This document shows, piece by piece, positions 1 through 7,630 of a DNA stretch of 51,614 nt. This stretch comes from Bacteroidales bacterium (lineage in GTDB: Bacteria; Bacteroidota; Bacteroidia; Bacteroidales; UBA932), in NCBI GenBank assembly GCA_017483985.1, contig JAFUUB010000089.1:1-51614 (forward strand), in the 5' to 3' direction. Each line of letters begins with the position of its first letter. The stretch's first letter is position 1. Made by a program: the position numbers and the translations under genes. The notes beneath the pieces are model-generated. The model had not been told where the DNA came from. It saw only the letters and a list, made by a program, of their open reading frames with translations, and did not search any database.

Positions 1-129
1 CATTCCCAGCTCACGGAGGCCGAACTGGCGGACCAAGGAATCTTCCAGAGTACCATCCGCCTGTCTATCGGCACGGAGCATGTGGATGACCTGATCGCCG
101 ACCTGGACCAGGCCTTCGGGAAAATCTGA
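1..129 (+). CDS. C-terminal end of a Cys/Met-metabolism PLP-dependent enzyme (O-acetylhomoserine sulfhydrylase-like), partial
   Basis: Only the last 42 codons are in the window; the reading frame is open from base 1 to the TGA at 127-129. The peptide contains HSQLTEAEL followed by TIRLSIGTEHVDDLI, which matches the conserved C-terminal end of the Cys/Met metabolism PLP-dependent family, closest in my recollection to O-acetylhomoserine sulfhydrylase (MetY), which makes homocysteine or methionine precursors in the cytoplasm. The catalytic lysine lies outside the window. Cystathionine gamma-synthase or gamma-lyase are alternatives because the family tail is similar. Confidence 0.7.
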   Translation, partial: HSQLTEAELADQGIFQSTIRLSIGTEHVDDLIADLDQAFGKI

Positions 130-193
130 CGCGCCCGGGGGGGCATCATCGCCCAACTGGTGCTGGTCTTGCTGGTTTAGCCTTTAAAAACAA
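130..193. other. Short intergenic spacer, nothing clear
   Basis: Spacer between the convergent sulfhydrylase tail and the short-chain dehydrogenase. There is a weak GGGC/GCCC inverted repeat near 138-151 but no U-tract that would make it a convincing terminator. No gene is visible. Confidence 0.3.
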
Positions 194-997
194 TTAGCAG
201 TAGAGCAGCCCGACGATCCACATGACGAGGCGTTCGGGAAGGATGCGGGAGAGAATCTCGATGGCCCGGTAGTTGATGCGCGGGGTCACATGCAGACGCA
301 TCCGGCTGCGGGTGAGCTGCTTTTTAATCGCGCGGGCGATGACATCGGGGGACATGCCGTTCTGCTCGTCTTTCTCCATCTTGGCTACGGAACGGGCCAT
401 CCGCTCGGCATAAGCACCGTCATGCGCCTTTTCGGCATACTTCCGTGCACGGGTGAACCCGGTTTTGGTGTCGCCGGGCAGGACGCTCCCGCACTGGATG
501 CCGAAAGGCTTCACTTCCAGGGAGAGGGCCTTGGTGTACATCAGCAGGGCGGCCTTGACGCTGGAATAGAAGGCTTGGTAAGGAATCGGAATGAAAGCGG
601 CGACGGAGGTGACCGTCAGGATGCGGCCGTACCCTTGGCGGCGGAACACCGGAAGGCAGGCGTCGATGACCTTGACCGCTCCATAAAAACACGTCTCGAA
701 CTGATACCGGATCTCATCGATGGACGTGTCTTCCGCGGCGCCGGCCATGCCGTTCCCGGCATTGCACACCACGGCATCCAGACGCCCTTGTTCGGAAAGG
801 ATCCAGCTGACGGTATGCTCGATGGCCTCGCTGTCATTGACATCCATGACCAGCGGGATGATCCGGTTGTGCTCCGGGGCTTTTCCGCTGCGGGAAGTGG
901 CATAAACGGTCATGCCCGCCTGGGCAAGCATCAGGGCGGTGGCGGCGCCGATGCCGCTGCTGCCTCCGGTCAATAGGACGATTTGTGCGGGTTTCAT
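194..997 (-). CDS. Short-chain dehydrogenase/reductase (SDR)
   Basis: A 267-residue cytoplasmic classical SDR, predicted NAD(P)(H)-dependent oxidoreductase of unknown substrate. Visible motifs are the Rossmann glycine motif TGGSSGIG (residues 10-17), the NAG motif at 79-81, catalytic Ser131 and the Tyr144-x3-Lys148 pair. The C-terminus extends past the core with a hydrophobic last turn (LVMWIVGLLYC), as in lipid-linked or retinol-type SDRs. The ATG at 995-997 is preceded by a good -7 box at 1018-1025, so it has its own promoter although it follows the BaiN-like gene on the same strand. A second SDR of similar type is encoded at 31244-32083. Confidence 0.88.
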   Translation of the reverse strand: MKPAQIVLLTGGSSGIGAATALMLAQAGMTVYATSRSGKAPEHNRIIPLVMDVNDSEAIEHTVSWILSEQGRLDAVVCNAGNGMAGAAEDTSIDEIRYQFETCFYGAVKVIDACLPVFRRQGYGRILTVTSVAAFIPIPYQAFYSSVKAALLMYTKALSLEVKPFGIQCGSVLPGDTKTGFTRARKYAEKAHDGAYAERMARSVAKMEKDEQNGMSPDVIARAIKKQLTRSRMRLHVTPRINYRAIEILSRILPERLVMWIVGLLYC

Positions 998-1017
998 GGA
1001 TCAAAGATTCTGTATTG

Positions 1018-1025
1018 CAAAAATA
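1018..1025 (-). promoter_or_regulatory. -7 box of the SDR gene
   Basis: The minus strand reads TATTTTTG, a full match to the Bacteroidota TAnnTTTG element, 20 bases upstream of the SDR start codon, giving a predicted leader of about 14 nt. A clear -33 element was not identified. Confidence 0.5.
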
Positions 1026-1034
1026 ATAAAAAAA

Positions 1035-2258
1035 TCAATCGGCCAGACTCCGGGCGATGACCGCGCCGCCGGTCCAGGCGGCCTGGAGATTGAACCCGCC
1101 GGTGACTGCGTCGATATCCAGAACTTCCCCAGCGAGGTAGAGGCCTGGGAATCGTTTGGCTTCCAGGGTGTTGGGATTGATTTCGGACAGGCTGATCCCG
1201 CCGCAGGTGACGAACTCCTCCTTAAAGGCCGCTTTGCCGAAAATCTCATACGGATCGGCAGTCAGCACGGCGACGAGCCGGTTCAGTCCCTTGCTTCCAA
1301 GTTCGGCATAACGCAAGCCGGGCCGGAGTCCCGCCTTTGTCAGCAGGAATTCCCATAGACGTCCCGTCAGCTGGGGCGCATGGATGGAGGCGATCTGTTT
1401 CTGCGGATATCCGGCGGCCAGGGTACGGATCCGTTCCCGTACTTCGTCCTCGGATGCATCACCCAGCCAATTTACCAGCAGCGTCGCCCGGTATCCGTTT
1501 TCCGACAGGTAGCGGGCTGCGTAGGAAGATAGTTTCAGGACGGCCGGGCCGCTCATGCCCCAGTCGGTGATCAGCAGGGGACCGTCTGCTTTGTATCGCG
1601 TTCCCGCAAGACTGACGGCGGCTTCCTCGACGACGGTCCCCATCAGCGTTCTCGGAGCCTGGGGGATCTTGAACGTGAACAGCGACGGACAAGGGGGAAT
1701 GGTTTCGAGTCCGAGGGAGACCAGGAATGCCAGTCCGGAGGGTTTCGGACTGCCTCCCGTGGTGATGACGACCGCATCGGCCGTCAGCGTTTCGTCTTCA
1801 TTGAATGTCAGTTCCCACCGGTCATCGCGCAGTTCCAGGCGTGTAAGCCGCCTGCCGGTCCGGAGGGTGACGCCGGCCTCCCGCATGCGTTCCAGCAGGA
1901 CCCGGACGATCTGCATGGCGTCCTGGGACTGCGGGAAGACACACTGGTCGTCCTGGAGGACGAGCGGGACCCCTTCCGCTTCGAACCAGCGCCAGGTATC
2001 TTCGTGGTTGAATACATGGAAGAGACGCTTCATCAACCGGTGGCCGCGCGGGTAAACCTGCGCCAGATCGGTGACGGCAGCAAAGGAATTGGTCAGGTTG
2101 CAGCGGCCTCCGCCCGTGACGGCTACCTTGGCCAGCGGTTTGGCGCCGGCTTCATAGACGGTGATCCGAAAGTCCGGCCGCCGGCGGGCCAGTTGAACGG
2201 CGCAGAAACAGCCGGCTGCCCCTGCACCGATGATGGCGATGTCCCGTCGGGGGGTCAT
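1035..2258 (-). CDS. BaiN/HI0933-family NAD(P)/FAD-dependent oxidoreductase
   Basis: 407-residue flavoprotein. The N-terminus carries the FAD-binding GAGAAG motif (about residues 12-17), followed by the family-specific VTGGGRCNLTN segment near residue 47, and a C-terminal GEVLDIDAVTGGFNLQAA segment that closes the FAD site. This is the YhiN/HI0933 group; the named member BaiN was proposed to act in bile-acid dehydroxylation, but most members have no proven substrate, so only the fold and cofactor are safe. It is last in a four-gene minus-strand operon and overlaps the upstream acyltransferase by 4 bases (ATGA type), which suggests translational coupling. Length is normal for the family. Confidence 0.88.
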   Translation of the reverse strand: MTPRRDIAIIGAGAAGCFCAVQLARRRPDFRITVYEAGAKPLAKVAVTGGGRCNLTNSFAAVTDLAQVYPRGHRLMKRLFHVFNHEDTWRWFEAEGVPLVLQDDQCVFPQSQDAMQIVRVLLERMREAGVTLRTGRRLTRLELRDDRWELTFNEDETLTADAVVITTGGSPKPSGLAFLVSLGLETIPPCPSLFTFKIPQAPRTLMGTVVEEAAVSLAGTRYKADGPLLITDWGMSGPAVLKLSSYAARYLSENGYRATLLVNWLGDASEDEVRERIRTLAAGYPQKQIASIHAPQLTGRLWEFLLTKAGLRPGLRYAELGSKGLNRLVAVLTADPYEIFGKAAFKEEFVTCGGISLSEINPNTLEAKRFPGLYLAGEVLDIDAVTGGFNLQAAWTGGAVIARSLAD

Positions 2259-3112
2259 AGGCCGAGCTGGTCGCGCGGAACGAAATGCTCCGGCATCGGC
2301 ATGTCGTAGACGCTGCTGCGCAGGAAGGCGGTCAGCGAGGGGATATCTTCAAAAGACTGGATGGTATCTGGGGAGATGACCGGTCCGACGGCCAGCCGGT
2401 TGCGTTTTCCGGCTTTGTTGATGACTTCGGTGGGAAGCCGCATCAGGCGGATTTTCCAGTCAATCAGCCCGAGCCTGTAATAGAACTTCGTGTTGCCGTC
2501 GAAAAAACGGATCGGGATGACCGGGACGCCGGCTTTGCGGATGACCCGGATGATGGGTTCCTGCCATTCCCGGTCCAGGATCATCCCGCTTTTGCGGTCC
2601 AGGTCCGAAACGGCTCCGGACGGAAAGATCCCCAGCGGATGTCCGTCGCGGATGTGCTGCAAGGCCAGCCGGATGCCGCTGATGCTGTCCTGGGTCGGCG
2701 CCTTGCGCTCCGTCGAAGTCGGGGTCACGGTGATGAAACTGGGGCCCATGGCTTCGAGCAGGGAAATGAATTTATTGACGATTACCTTATAACCGTCGTA
2801 GAGGTGTCCGACCATATCGACGAGGATGATCCCGTCGACGCCGCCGTAAGGGTGGTTGCTGATCGTAATGAAAGGGCCTTCCAGTCCTTTCAGGGTTTCA
2901 AAACCGGCCACCTCATAATTGGAATGGGTCTCACGGAGCACATTGCGGGCAAAATCCGGTCCGAGGGAACCGTCCGCCGCACTGCGCTCGTATACATCGC
3001 AGAACCGGTTCAAATTCAGCATGCCCTTTAACACCTTCCCGGCCCATTTTCCGAACGGGGTTCCGAAAAAGGGGGAAATACTCTCCATCTGCCTTTGATC
3101 TAACAGGGGCAT
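2255..3112 (-). CDS. Lysophospholipid acyltransferase (1-acyl-glycerol-3-phosphate acyltransferase-like)
   Basis: 285 residues of the PlsC-like acyltransferase superfamily. The catalytic HX4D motif is visible as NHPYGGVD (around residue 86), and a later FPSGA segment fits the conserved block that binds the acyl acceptor phosphate. Expected to act at the cytoplasmic face of the inner membrane, transferring an acyl chain to a lysolipid or related acceptor. Bacteroidota encode several such proteins, some acting in aminolipid (glycine or ornithine lipid) synthesis, so the acceptor cannot be fixed here. It lies 1 base after the GtrA gene and overlaps the BaiN-like gene by 4 bases. Confidence 0.85.
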   Translation of the reverse strand: MPLLDQRQMESISPFFGTPFGKWAGKVLKGMLNLNRFCDVYERSAADGSLGPDFARNVLRETHSNYEVAGFETLKGLEGPFITISNHPYGGVDGIILVDMVGHLYDGYKVIVNKFISLLEAMGPSFITVTPTSTERKAPTQDSISGIRLALQHIRDGHPLGIFPSGAVSDLDRKSGMILDREWQEPIIRVIRKAGVPVIPIRFFDGNTKFYYRLGLIDWKIRLMRLPTEVINKAGKRNRLAVGPVISPDTIQSFEDIPSLTAFLRSSVYDMPMPEHFVPRDQLGL

Positions 3113-3113
3113 A

Positions 3114-3599
3114 TCATTGATCTTTTTTATTCAGTTTATCGAGAAATGCTTCATTGGGATCGAGTTTGGGTTTCCGCTTTCCGAAGACGACCCATTCGTT
3201 CATCACGAAATTGACCAGGCCGGATACGCAGAGGGCCAGCAGGTTGCACAAAAGTACATCCCAGTGGAAGATCTTTTCGATCAGCAGCAGCAGGCCCATC
3301 TTGACCAGGAATCCGCCCAGGGAAGAAATCCCGTAACCGGCAAAATGACGCAGGAAAGAGACCACGCCCGGATGTGAAACGCGGTCTTTCCAGACAATGA
3401 AATAGGCGAGGGTGAAATTGGTCAGTACGGCGAAGAAGAAGGAAATGACCGGGGAAATCATGTATTCCCCGTAATACCATCCCTTGAAAACGAACTGCTT
3501 GAAAACCCACAATACCAGCATATCCACCGCGGTGCCGGCCAGGGTGGACATGGAAAATTTCAATAAGCGGAAAGCCTTTTCTAGCAGGACCTTACTCAT
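3114..3599 (-). CDS. GtrA-family small membrane protein
   Basis: 161 residues with four predicted transmembrane segments, typical of GtrA-like proteins, which are thought to assist transfer of lipid-linked sugars or other polyprenyl-linked intermediates across the inner membrane. It begins 8 bases inside the end of the CDP-alcohol phosphatidyltransferase gene and ends 1 base before the acyltransferase, so the three are almost certainly cotranscribed. In this context it may help flip or mature a lipid headgroup rather than an O-antigen glucose. The C-terminal tail is charged and cytoplasmic (KRKPKLDPNEAFLDKLNKK). Confidence 0.85.
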   Translation of the reverse strand: MSKVLLEKAFRLLKFSMSTLAGTAVDMLVLWVFKQFVFKGWYYGEYMISPVISFFFAVLTNFTLAYFIVWKDRVSHPGVVSFLRHFAGYGISSLGGFLVKMGLLLLIEKIFHWDVLLCNLLALCVSGLVNFVMNEWVVFGKRKPKLDPNEAFLDKLNKKDQ

Positions 3600-4296
3600 G
3601 CTTGATCAGCGGGTCTATTTTTGCATACTCCCGTGCATCGACGCGGAGGCTGTTGAGATAGACAATGATCAGGGCGATCAGCACGATGATGCCGACGATG
3701 TCCATGATGCCGAGGGAGACATCGTAGCCGAGCAGGCGGAAATTGACCGCGAATTCCTGGAACGGCCGGATGAAGAAATACAGCGTATTGACGATGATGA
3801 CGATGACCCGCAGTTCGGTCGGCCCCATCTTGGCGTAGGTCAGCTTGAACTCATTCTTGAGATGGGCGCTGATATACACATAGATGGACAGGATCAGATA
3901 GGCGACCAGCACGAGCAGGGCGATGTGCATGTTCATCATCGGGGACAGGCCCAGGCCGATGAACATCAGGGCTTCGTTGATGCAGTCGACATTGTGGTCG
4001 ATGAAGAAACCGTAGGTCTTGCGCTGCTGGTTGTGCACGCGGGCGAAAGTCCCGTCCAGCGAATCCCCGTACCAGTTGACGACGAAACCGAAGGAAGCCA
4101 GCCAGATCCAGGCCAGGTTGAAGTTGGACAAGGCATAGCCGACGGCGATGATGACAGCACCGAGGAAACCGATGAAGGTCAGTCCGTCGGACGTCATCCA
4201 TTTGGGCTGGCGCCAGGCCAGCCAGGTCAGGGCCTTTTTCTCGACACCGTTCAGGATTGAAGTCTGTATTCTTTCCGATTGTTTTCTTTCTTCCAT
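3592..4296 (-). CDS. CDP-alcohol phosphatidyltransferase family membrane enzyme
   Basis: 234 residues with several transmembrane helices. The hallmark CDP-alcohol phosphotransferase motif D-x2-DG-x2-AR-x9-G-x3-D-x3-D is visible from DSLDGTFAR to GFFIDHNVD at about residues 72-98, holding the four aspartates that bind the metal. Such enzymes join a CDP-diacylglycerol or CDP-alcohol to an alcohol acceptor in the inner membrane; the acceptor (glycerol phosphate, serine, inositol phosphate) cannot be told from the motif. It is first in the operon with GtrA, acyltransferase and flavoprotein genes, with a -7 box at 4323-4330. Phosphatidylinositol-type synthesis is possible but no inositol-phosphate synthase gene is nearby. 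Confidence 0.88.
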   Translation of the reverse strand: MEERKQSERIQTSILNGVEKKALTWLAWRQPKWMTSDGLTFIGFLGAVIIAVGYALSNFNLAWIWLASFGFVVNWYGDSLDGTFARVHNQQRKTYGFFIDHNVDCINEALMFIGLGLSPMMNMHIALLVLVAYLILSIYVYISAHLKNEFKLTYAKMGPTELRVIVIIVNTLYFFIRPFQEFAVNFRLLGYDVSLGIMDIVGIIVLIALIIVYLNSLRVDAREYAKIDPLIKHE

Positions 4297-4322
4297 ATAT
4301 CAGTTTGGTTCAAGTACAAATA

Positions 4323-4330
4323 CAAATGTA
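4323..4330 (-). promoter_or_regulatory. -7 box of the membrane-lipid operon
   Basis: The minus strand reads TACATTTG, a full TAnnTTTG match 27 bases upstream of the start codon of the CDP-alcohol phosphatidyltransferase gene. Confidence 0.5.
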
Positions 4331-4426
4331 GTGATTATTTCGGGAGTTTTCGTCAAATCCGGGGAAAAACTGAGCAAAGTGCAGGCCGCCCGGAATAAAA
4401 TTATGGCAAAACAGACATAAATCTTG

Positions 4427-4434
4427 TATCTTTG
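4427..4434 (+). promoter_or_regulatory. -7 box of the FprA-type flavoprotein gene
   Basis: TATCTTTG, a perfect TAnnTTTG match 21 bases upstream of the ATG at 4456, giving a leader of about 15 nt. The 159-base divergent region 4297-4455 holds this and the lipid-operon promoter and nothing else I can name. Confidence 0.5.
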
Positions 4435-4455
4435 TAAAAAGAAACTTTTTTCTGT

Positions 4456-5637
4456 ATGATACGTGAAATCCAACCCGGACTCCTCTATATCGGAGCCCAA
4501 GACCGTGACCTGGACCTGTTCGAGAGCCAATATGCCGTCCCTGACGGAATGTCTTATAACTCTTACCTCCTGGATGGCGGGAAGATCGCCATCCTCGATA
4601 CCGTTGATGCCCGGAAAGGGGAGGAATGGAAACAGAATCTGGGAGAGGCCCTGGCCGGCCGCACCCCGGATTATCTGGTCGTCCATCACATGGAACCGGA
4701 TCACTCCGCCTTGATCCTGGATGTCCTGCAGACCTGGCCCGGGTTGAAACTGGCGGCCAGCGCAAAAGCCATCCAGATGCTGGGCCAGTTCTTTGAAGGA
4801 TACGATTTTACGGGCCGTACGGTCGTCCTTAAGGAAGGGGACGTCCTGGACCTGGGAACCCGGAGCCTTCAGTTCATCGCGGCGCCGATGGTCCACTGGC
4901 CGGAGGTGATGGTCTCGTATGAGGCCGCCTCAAAGACCCTCTTCGCCGCCGATGCCTTCGGCAAGTTCGGGACCCTGGACGCCGGTTTCTATGGTGACGA
5001 GGACGATGACTGGGCGTGCGAGGCCCGCCGGTACTATTTCAATATCTGCGGGAAATACGGCGGCCCGGTGCAGACCCTGCTGAAGAAAGCGTCCGCCCTG
5101 GACATCGCCTGCATCTGCCCGCTGCATGGTCCGATCCTGCGCCAGGACCTGGGGTACTACCTGGACCTGTACCAGACCTGGAGTTCGTACGGCGTTGAGA
5201 CCGAGGGCGTTTTCGTCGCCTATGCCTCGATTCACGGGGGCACCGCCGCCGCTGCCTTGAAACTGGCTGATATACTGAAGGAAAAGGGCTGCCCGAAGGT
5301 GGCGACCTGCGACCTCACGCGTGACGACCAGGCCGAAGCGGTCGAGGATGCCTTCCGCTATGGAAGGATCATCCTGGCTGCCTCTTCCTATGACGCCGGT
5401 GTCTTCCCGCCGATGCACAGTTTCCTGCACCACCTGCAGGACAAGGCCTGGCAGAAGCGTAAGGTCGGCCTGATCGAGAACGGATCCTGGGCCCCTTCGG
5501 CCGCCCGGGTCATGAAAGGCATGCTGGAGACCCTGAAGGAAATCGAAATCGTGGAACCGGTGGTGACGATCCGCAGCCGGATGAAGACGGCGGATTTGCC
5601 TGCCTTGCAGGCCCTGGCCGACGCCATCCTCTCCTAG
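4456..5637 (+). CDS. FprA-family A-type flavoprotein (diiron flavodiiron protein)
   Basis: 393 residues with a metallo-beta-lactamase-like diiron domain followed by a flavodoxin-like FMN domain. The diiron ligand motif is visible as HHMEPDH (about residues 77-83), with further ligands in APMVHWPE, FAADAFG and CPLHGP. The C-terminal domain (from about residue 250) begins VFVAYASIHGGT, a flavodoxin phosphate-loop position. Flavodiiron proteins reduce O2 to water or NO to N2O in the cytoplasm of anaerobes, drawing electrons from rubredoxin or similar carriers; which gas is preferred cannot be read from sequence. It is a single gene with its own promoter and a terminator at 5644-5670. Typical length about 400. 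Confidence 0.92.
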   Translation: MIREIQPGLLYIGAQDRDLDLFESQYAVPDGMSYNSYLLDGGKIAILDTVDARKGEEWKQNLGEALAGRTPDYLVVHHMEPDHSALILDVLQTWPGLKLAASAKAIQMLGQFFEGYDFTGRTVVLKEGDVLDLGTRSLQFIAAPMVHWPEVMVSYEAASKTLFAADAFGKFGTLDAGFYGDEDDDWACEARRYYFNICGKYGGPVQTLLKKASALDIACICPLHGPILRQDLGYYLDLYQTWSSYGVETEGVFVAYASIHGGTAAAALKLADILKEKGCPKVATCDLTRDDQAEAVEDAFRYGRIILAASSYDAGVFPPMHSFLHHLQDKAWQKRKVGLIENGSWAPSAARVMKGMLETLKEIEIVEPVVTIRSRMKTADLPALQALADAILS

Positions 5638-5643
5638 AAAACG

Positions 5644-5670
5644 GATCCCCGTCTCACAGAGGCGGGGATC
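5644..5670. terminator. Bidirectional intrinsic terminator
   Basis: The arms GATCCCCG (5644-5651) and CGGGGATC (5663-5670) form a strong stem with an inner CTC/GAG extension, sitting between the convergent flavodiiron and CNNM genes. The flanking T/A-tracts are short, so termination strength is uncertain. Confidence 0.65.
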
Positions 5671-5678
5671 ATTGTTTA

Positions 5679-6737
5679 TCAGTCTTCTTCTTCGGGAATA
5701 ACGATGGGCTTGCGCTGCCGCTGCCGTTGTTCCCAACGCTCGCGGGCGTACTGCTGCATGTCGGAGACCGTGTCGTTCTCGTCGATGATTTCCATGCCCA
5801 GGATGGTCTCGATGATGTCCTCGAGGGTCAGGATGCCCTGGAAAGCGCCGTATTCGTCGATGATCAGGGCGATCTGGTCCTTGGTTTTCAGAAGGGACTC
5901 CCAGATGTCTCCAACCGAGGTCTCCTCGTTGAACATCGTGATGTCCCGCTTGATCTCACCCAGCCGCATGTCGAATTTGTCGTCGGCCAGGTTCTTCAGC
6001 ACGTCATACCGCATGACGTAGCCGGTGATGAATTCCGGGGAATCGGCATAGACGGGGATGCGGGAGTTGTGCGACAGATCCGGGTTCTTGTAGAACTGGC
6101 GGAGGGTCATGCTTTCCGGGGCGATGTTGGCCACCACGCGCGGGGTCATGACATCGTAGGCCTTGATGTCGTCGAGCTTGATGATGTTCTGGATGACCTT
6201 GTTCTCGCTCTTGTCAAAGACGCCTTCCTCTTCGCCGATGTTCGCCATGGCGGAGACTTCCTCGCGGCTGATGGTCGTGTCGGCGTCGTCCGGGGTGAAC
6301 ACGCGGCTCAGGTACTGGATCAGGACCACGAGCGGATACATCAGGTAGATCAGGAAGTTCATGACGCGGGACAGCCACAGCAGGTGCTTCCAGCTGGTGG
6401 TGCCGATGGTCTTCGGGATGATTTCGGAAAAGACCAGGATCAGGATGGTGGTGACGGCGGAAACGGCGCCGAACCATTCGCTGCCGAAGAGGATCGTGGC
6501 TTGGCGGCCGACACCGGCGGCACCGATGGTGTTCGCGATGGTATTGAGGGAGAGGATGGCGGCGATCGGACGGTCGATGTCATCCTTCATTTTGGCAAAC
6601 AGCTTGGCATTGCGATCGCCCTCTTCCTCCCGCATGGTGATGTAGGAAATCGGAGTCGACATGAGAACAGATTCCAGCAGCGAACACAGGAAGGAAATTC
6701 CCATGGCCATCAGGAGGAATGTGAGCAAAAGTCCCAT
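5679..6737 (-). CDS. CNNM/CorC (HlyC/CorC) family membrane protein with CBS domains
   Basis: 352 residues from the ATG at 6735-6737; a TTG seven codons upstream is less likely because it sits beside the promoter. The N-terminal half is a DUF21/CNNM transmembrane domain, followed by an acidic linker and a pair of CBS domains starting near VMTPRVVANI and ending near GILTLEDIIETILG. The usual extra C-terminal CorC/HlyC domain is absent; the protein ends in a charged tail. CNNM proteins are linked to Mg2+ or Co2+ handling at the inner membrane, and the older name haemolysin is misleading. It is divergent from the nitroreductase, with which it shares the promoter region. Confidence 0.88.
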   Translation of the reverse strand: MGLLLTFLLMAMGISFLCSLLESVLMSTPISYITMREEEGDRNAKLFAKMKDDIDRPIAAILSLNTIANTIGAAGVGRQATILFGSEWFGAVSAVTTILILVFSEIIPKTIGTTSWKHLLWLSRVMNFLIYLMYPLVVLIQYLSRVFTPDDADTTISREEVSAMANIGEEEGVFDKSENKVIQNIIKLDDIKAYDVMTPRVVANIAPESMTLRQFYKNPDLSHNSRIPVYADSPEFITGYVMRYDVLKNLADDKFDMRLGEIKRDITMFNEETSVGDIWESLLKTKDQIALIIDEYGAFQGILTLEDIIETILGMEIIDENDTVSDMQQYARERWEQRQRQRKPIVIPEEED

Positions 6738-6755
6738 CAAAACGAAATTTAAATG

Positions 6756-6763
6756 CAAAAATA
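6756..6763 (-). promoter_or_regulatory. -7 box of the CNNM/CorC gene (part of an inverted promoter pair)
   Basis: The minus strand reads TATTTTTG, 18 bases upstream of the ATG at 6737. It lies two bases from the oppositely oriented -7 box of the nitroreductase gene, making an almost palindromic 18-base block at 6756-6773. Confidence 0.55.
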
Positions 6764-6765
6764 GT

Positions 6766-6773
6766 TATTTTTG
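6766..6773 (+). promoter_or_regulatory. -7 box of the nitroreductase gene (part of an inverted promoter pair)
   Basis: TATTTTTG, 18 bases upstream of the ATG at 6792. It is the mirror partner of the box at 6756-6763, with the same distance to its start codon. Confidence 0.55.
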
Positions 6774-6791
6774 TGCAGAATCAACTATGTT

Positions 6792-7427
6792 ATGGCAGAC
6801 AATTATTTAGAAAATAAGTTCGATCAGTTGCAGAAGGCCCGGAAGGTCGTGGTCAAGCGCAACAACCCTTCCCTGGATACGCTCCTGCACCGGAACCGGA
6901 GCCATCGCGGGTATGACAAGGGTCGTGTCGTCACGGAAGATGAGTTGCGCAAGATCGTGGCGGTCAATCCGCTGCTTTCCTCCGGCATGAACCGGCAGTG
7001 CCTGCGTTTCAAGACGGTGACCCGGGAGACGGGTGCGGAAAAAGTCCTCGGCAGGATCCGTCTGGGCGGTGCCTTGCCCCAGCTGCACCTGCCTCTGCCG
7101 GGAACGGAGCCGGAGGCTTTCATCCTGGTCTGCGCCACGGTTCCGGAAGACCGGATCGTGGATATCGACCTGGGCATCTCCCTGCAGAGCATGGGCCTGA
7201 AAGCGGTCGAGATGGGCCTGAATGCCTTGATTATCTGCGCCTATGATAAGCAGGCCGTTCAAGAGGACTTCGGACTGGCGTATCCGCCGCTGGCCATCCT
7301 GGCGGTGGGAAAGGGGAGCGAGGCCATTTTCCTCAAGCCGGTCGCAGCGGGAGAATCCCTGAAATACTACCGGGTGGACGGGGTCCATTACGTCCCGAAG
7401 ATCCAGTTGGAAGACCTGCTGCTTTAG
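6792..7427 (+). CDS. Nitroreductase family protein
   Basis: 211 residues from the ATG at 6792; the earlier in-frame TTG at 6771 overlaps the -7 box and is rejected. The N-terminal RNRSHRGYDKGRVVTEDEL segment matches the start of FMN-dependent nitroreductases (R-S-x-R-x-[FY]), and DLGISLQSMGLKAVEMGL matches the helix that packs at the dimer and flavin site. The substrate is unknown; family members reduce nitro compounds, quinones or enones with NAD(P)H in the cytoplasm. It is a single gene. No terminator is evident before the purine operon leader that follows. Confidence 0.85.
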   Translation: MADNYLENKFDQLQKARKVVVKRNNPSLDTLLHRNRSHRGYDKGRVVTEDELRKIVAVNPLLSSGMNRQCLRFKTVTRETGAEKVLGRIRLGGALPQLHLPLPGTEPEAFILVCATVPEDRIVDIDLGISLQSMGLKAVEMGLNALIICAYDKQAVQEDFGLAYPPLAILAVGKGSEAIFLKPVAAGESLKYYRVDGVHYVPKIQLEDLLL

Positions 7428-7463
7428 TGTGTAAAAAATCGTGAAAAAGTTTGGGATGGGGTA

Positions 7464-7494
7464 TTGACAAGTTTCCTTTTTGGTTGTACCTTTG
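7464..7494 (+). promoter_or_regulatory. Promoter of the purine operon
   Basis: TTG at 7464-7466 and the -7 element TACCTTTG at 7487-7494 are separated by 20 bases, the usual Bacteroidota spacing. The predicted start site is near 7500, which leaves a leader of about 130 nt before purE, far longer than the 12-20 nt leaders of most genes in this window. Confidence 0.6.
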
Positions 7495-7499
7495 TGACT

Positions 7500-7630
7500 C
7501 CAAAAATGGAAGAAATTTGTCGATGGGAAGACAACTTTTCTACATAGGCCAAACAAAAGTCTCCTGCGGTACGAAAGCCGCTGCGAGACTTTTTCGCTTT
7601 TACAGGGGTAACTAAATCATTTTAACGTAT
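7500..7630 (+). promoter_or_regulatory. Purine operon 5' leader, candidate attenuator or riboswitch region
   Basis: The 130-nt untranslated leader ends with a terminator-like hairpin (7555-7593) 37 bases before the purE start codon. Upstream of the hairpin is about 55 nt that could hold a ligand-sensing fold or a short leader peptide (an ATG at 7506 opens a 13-codon frame ending at TAG). I do not recognise a named riboswitch class. Placement before an entire biosynthetic operon suggests control by premature termination, but this is inference. Confidence 0.4.
7555..7594 (+). terminator. Terminator-like hairpin in the purine leader
   Basis: AAAAGTCTC (7555-7563) pairs with GAGACTTTT (7585-7593), and an inner GCGG (7566-7569) pairs with CCGC (7578-7581), leaving a loop of about 8 nt. 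A T-run (7590-7594) follows directly. It lies upstream of, not after, a gene, so it would act as an attenuator. Confidence 0.6.

Noticed and set aside
7524..7617. A 30-codon open frame in the purine leader starting MGRQLFYIGQ
   Set aside because: It runs through the terminator hairpin and ends just before purE. No homology or codon pattern supports translation, and the hairpin explains the sequence better.
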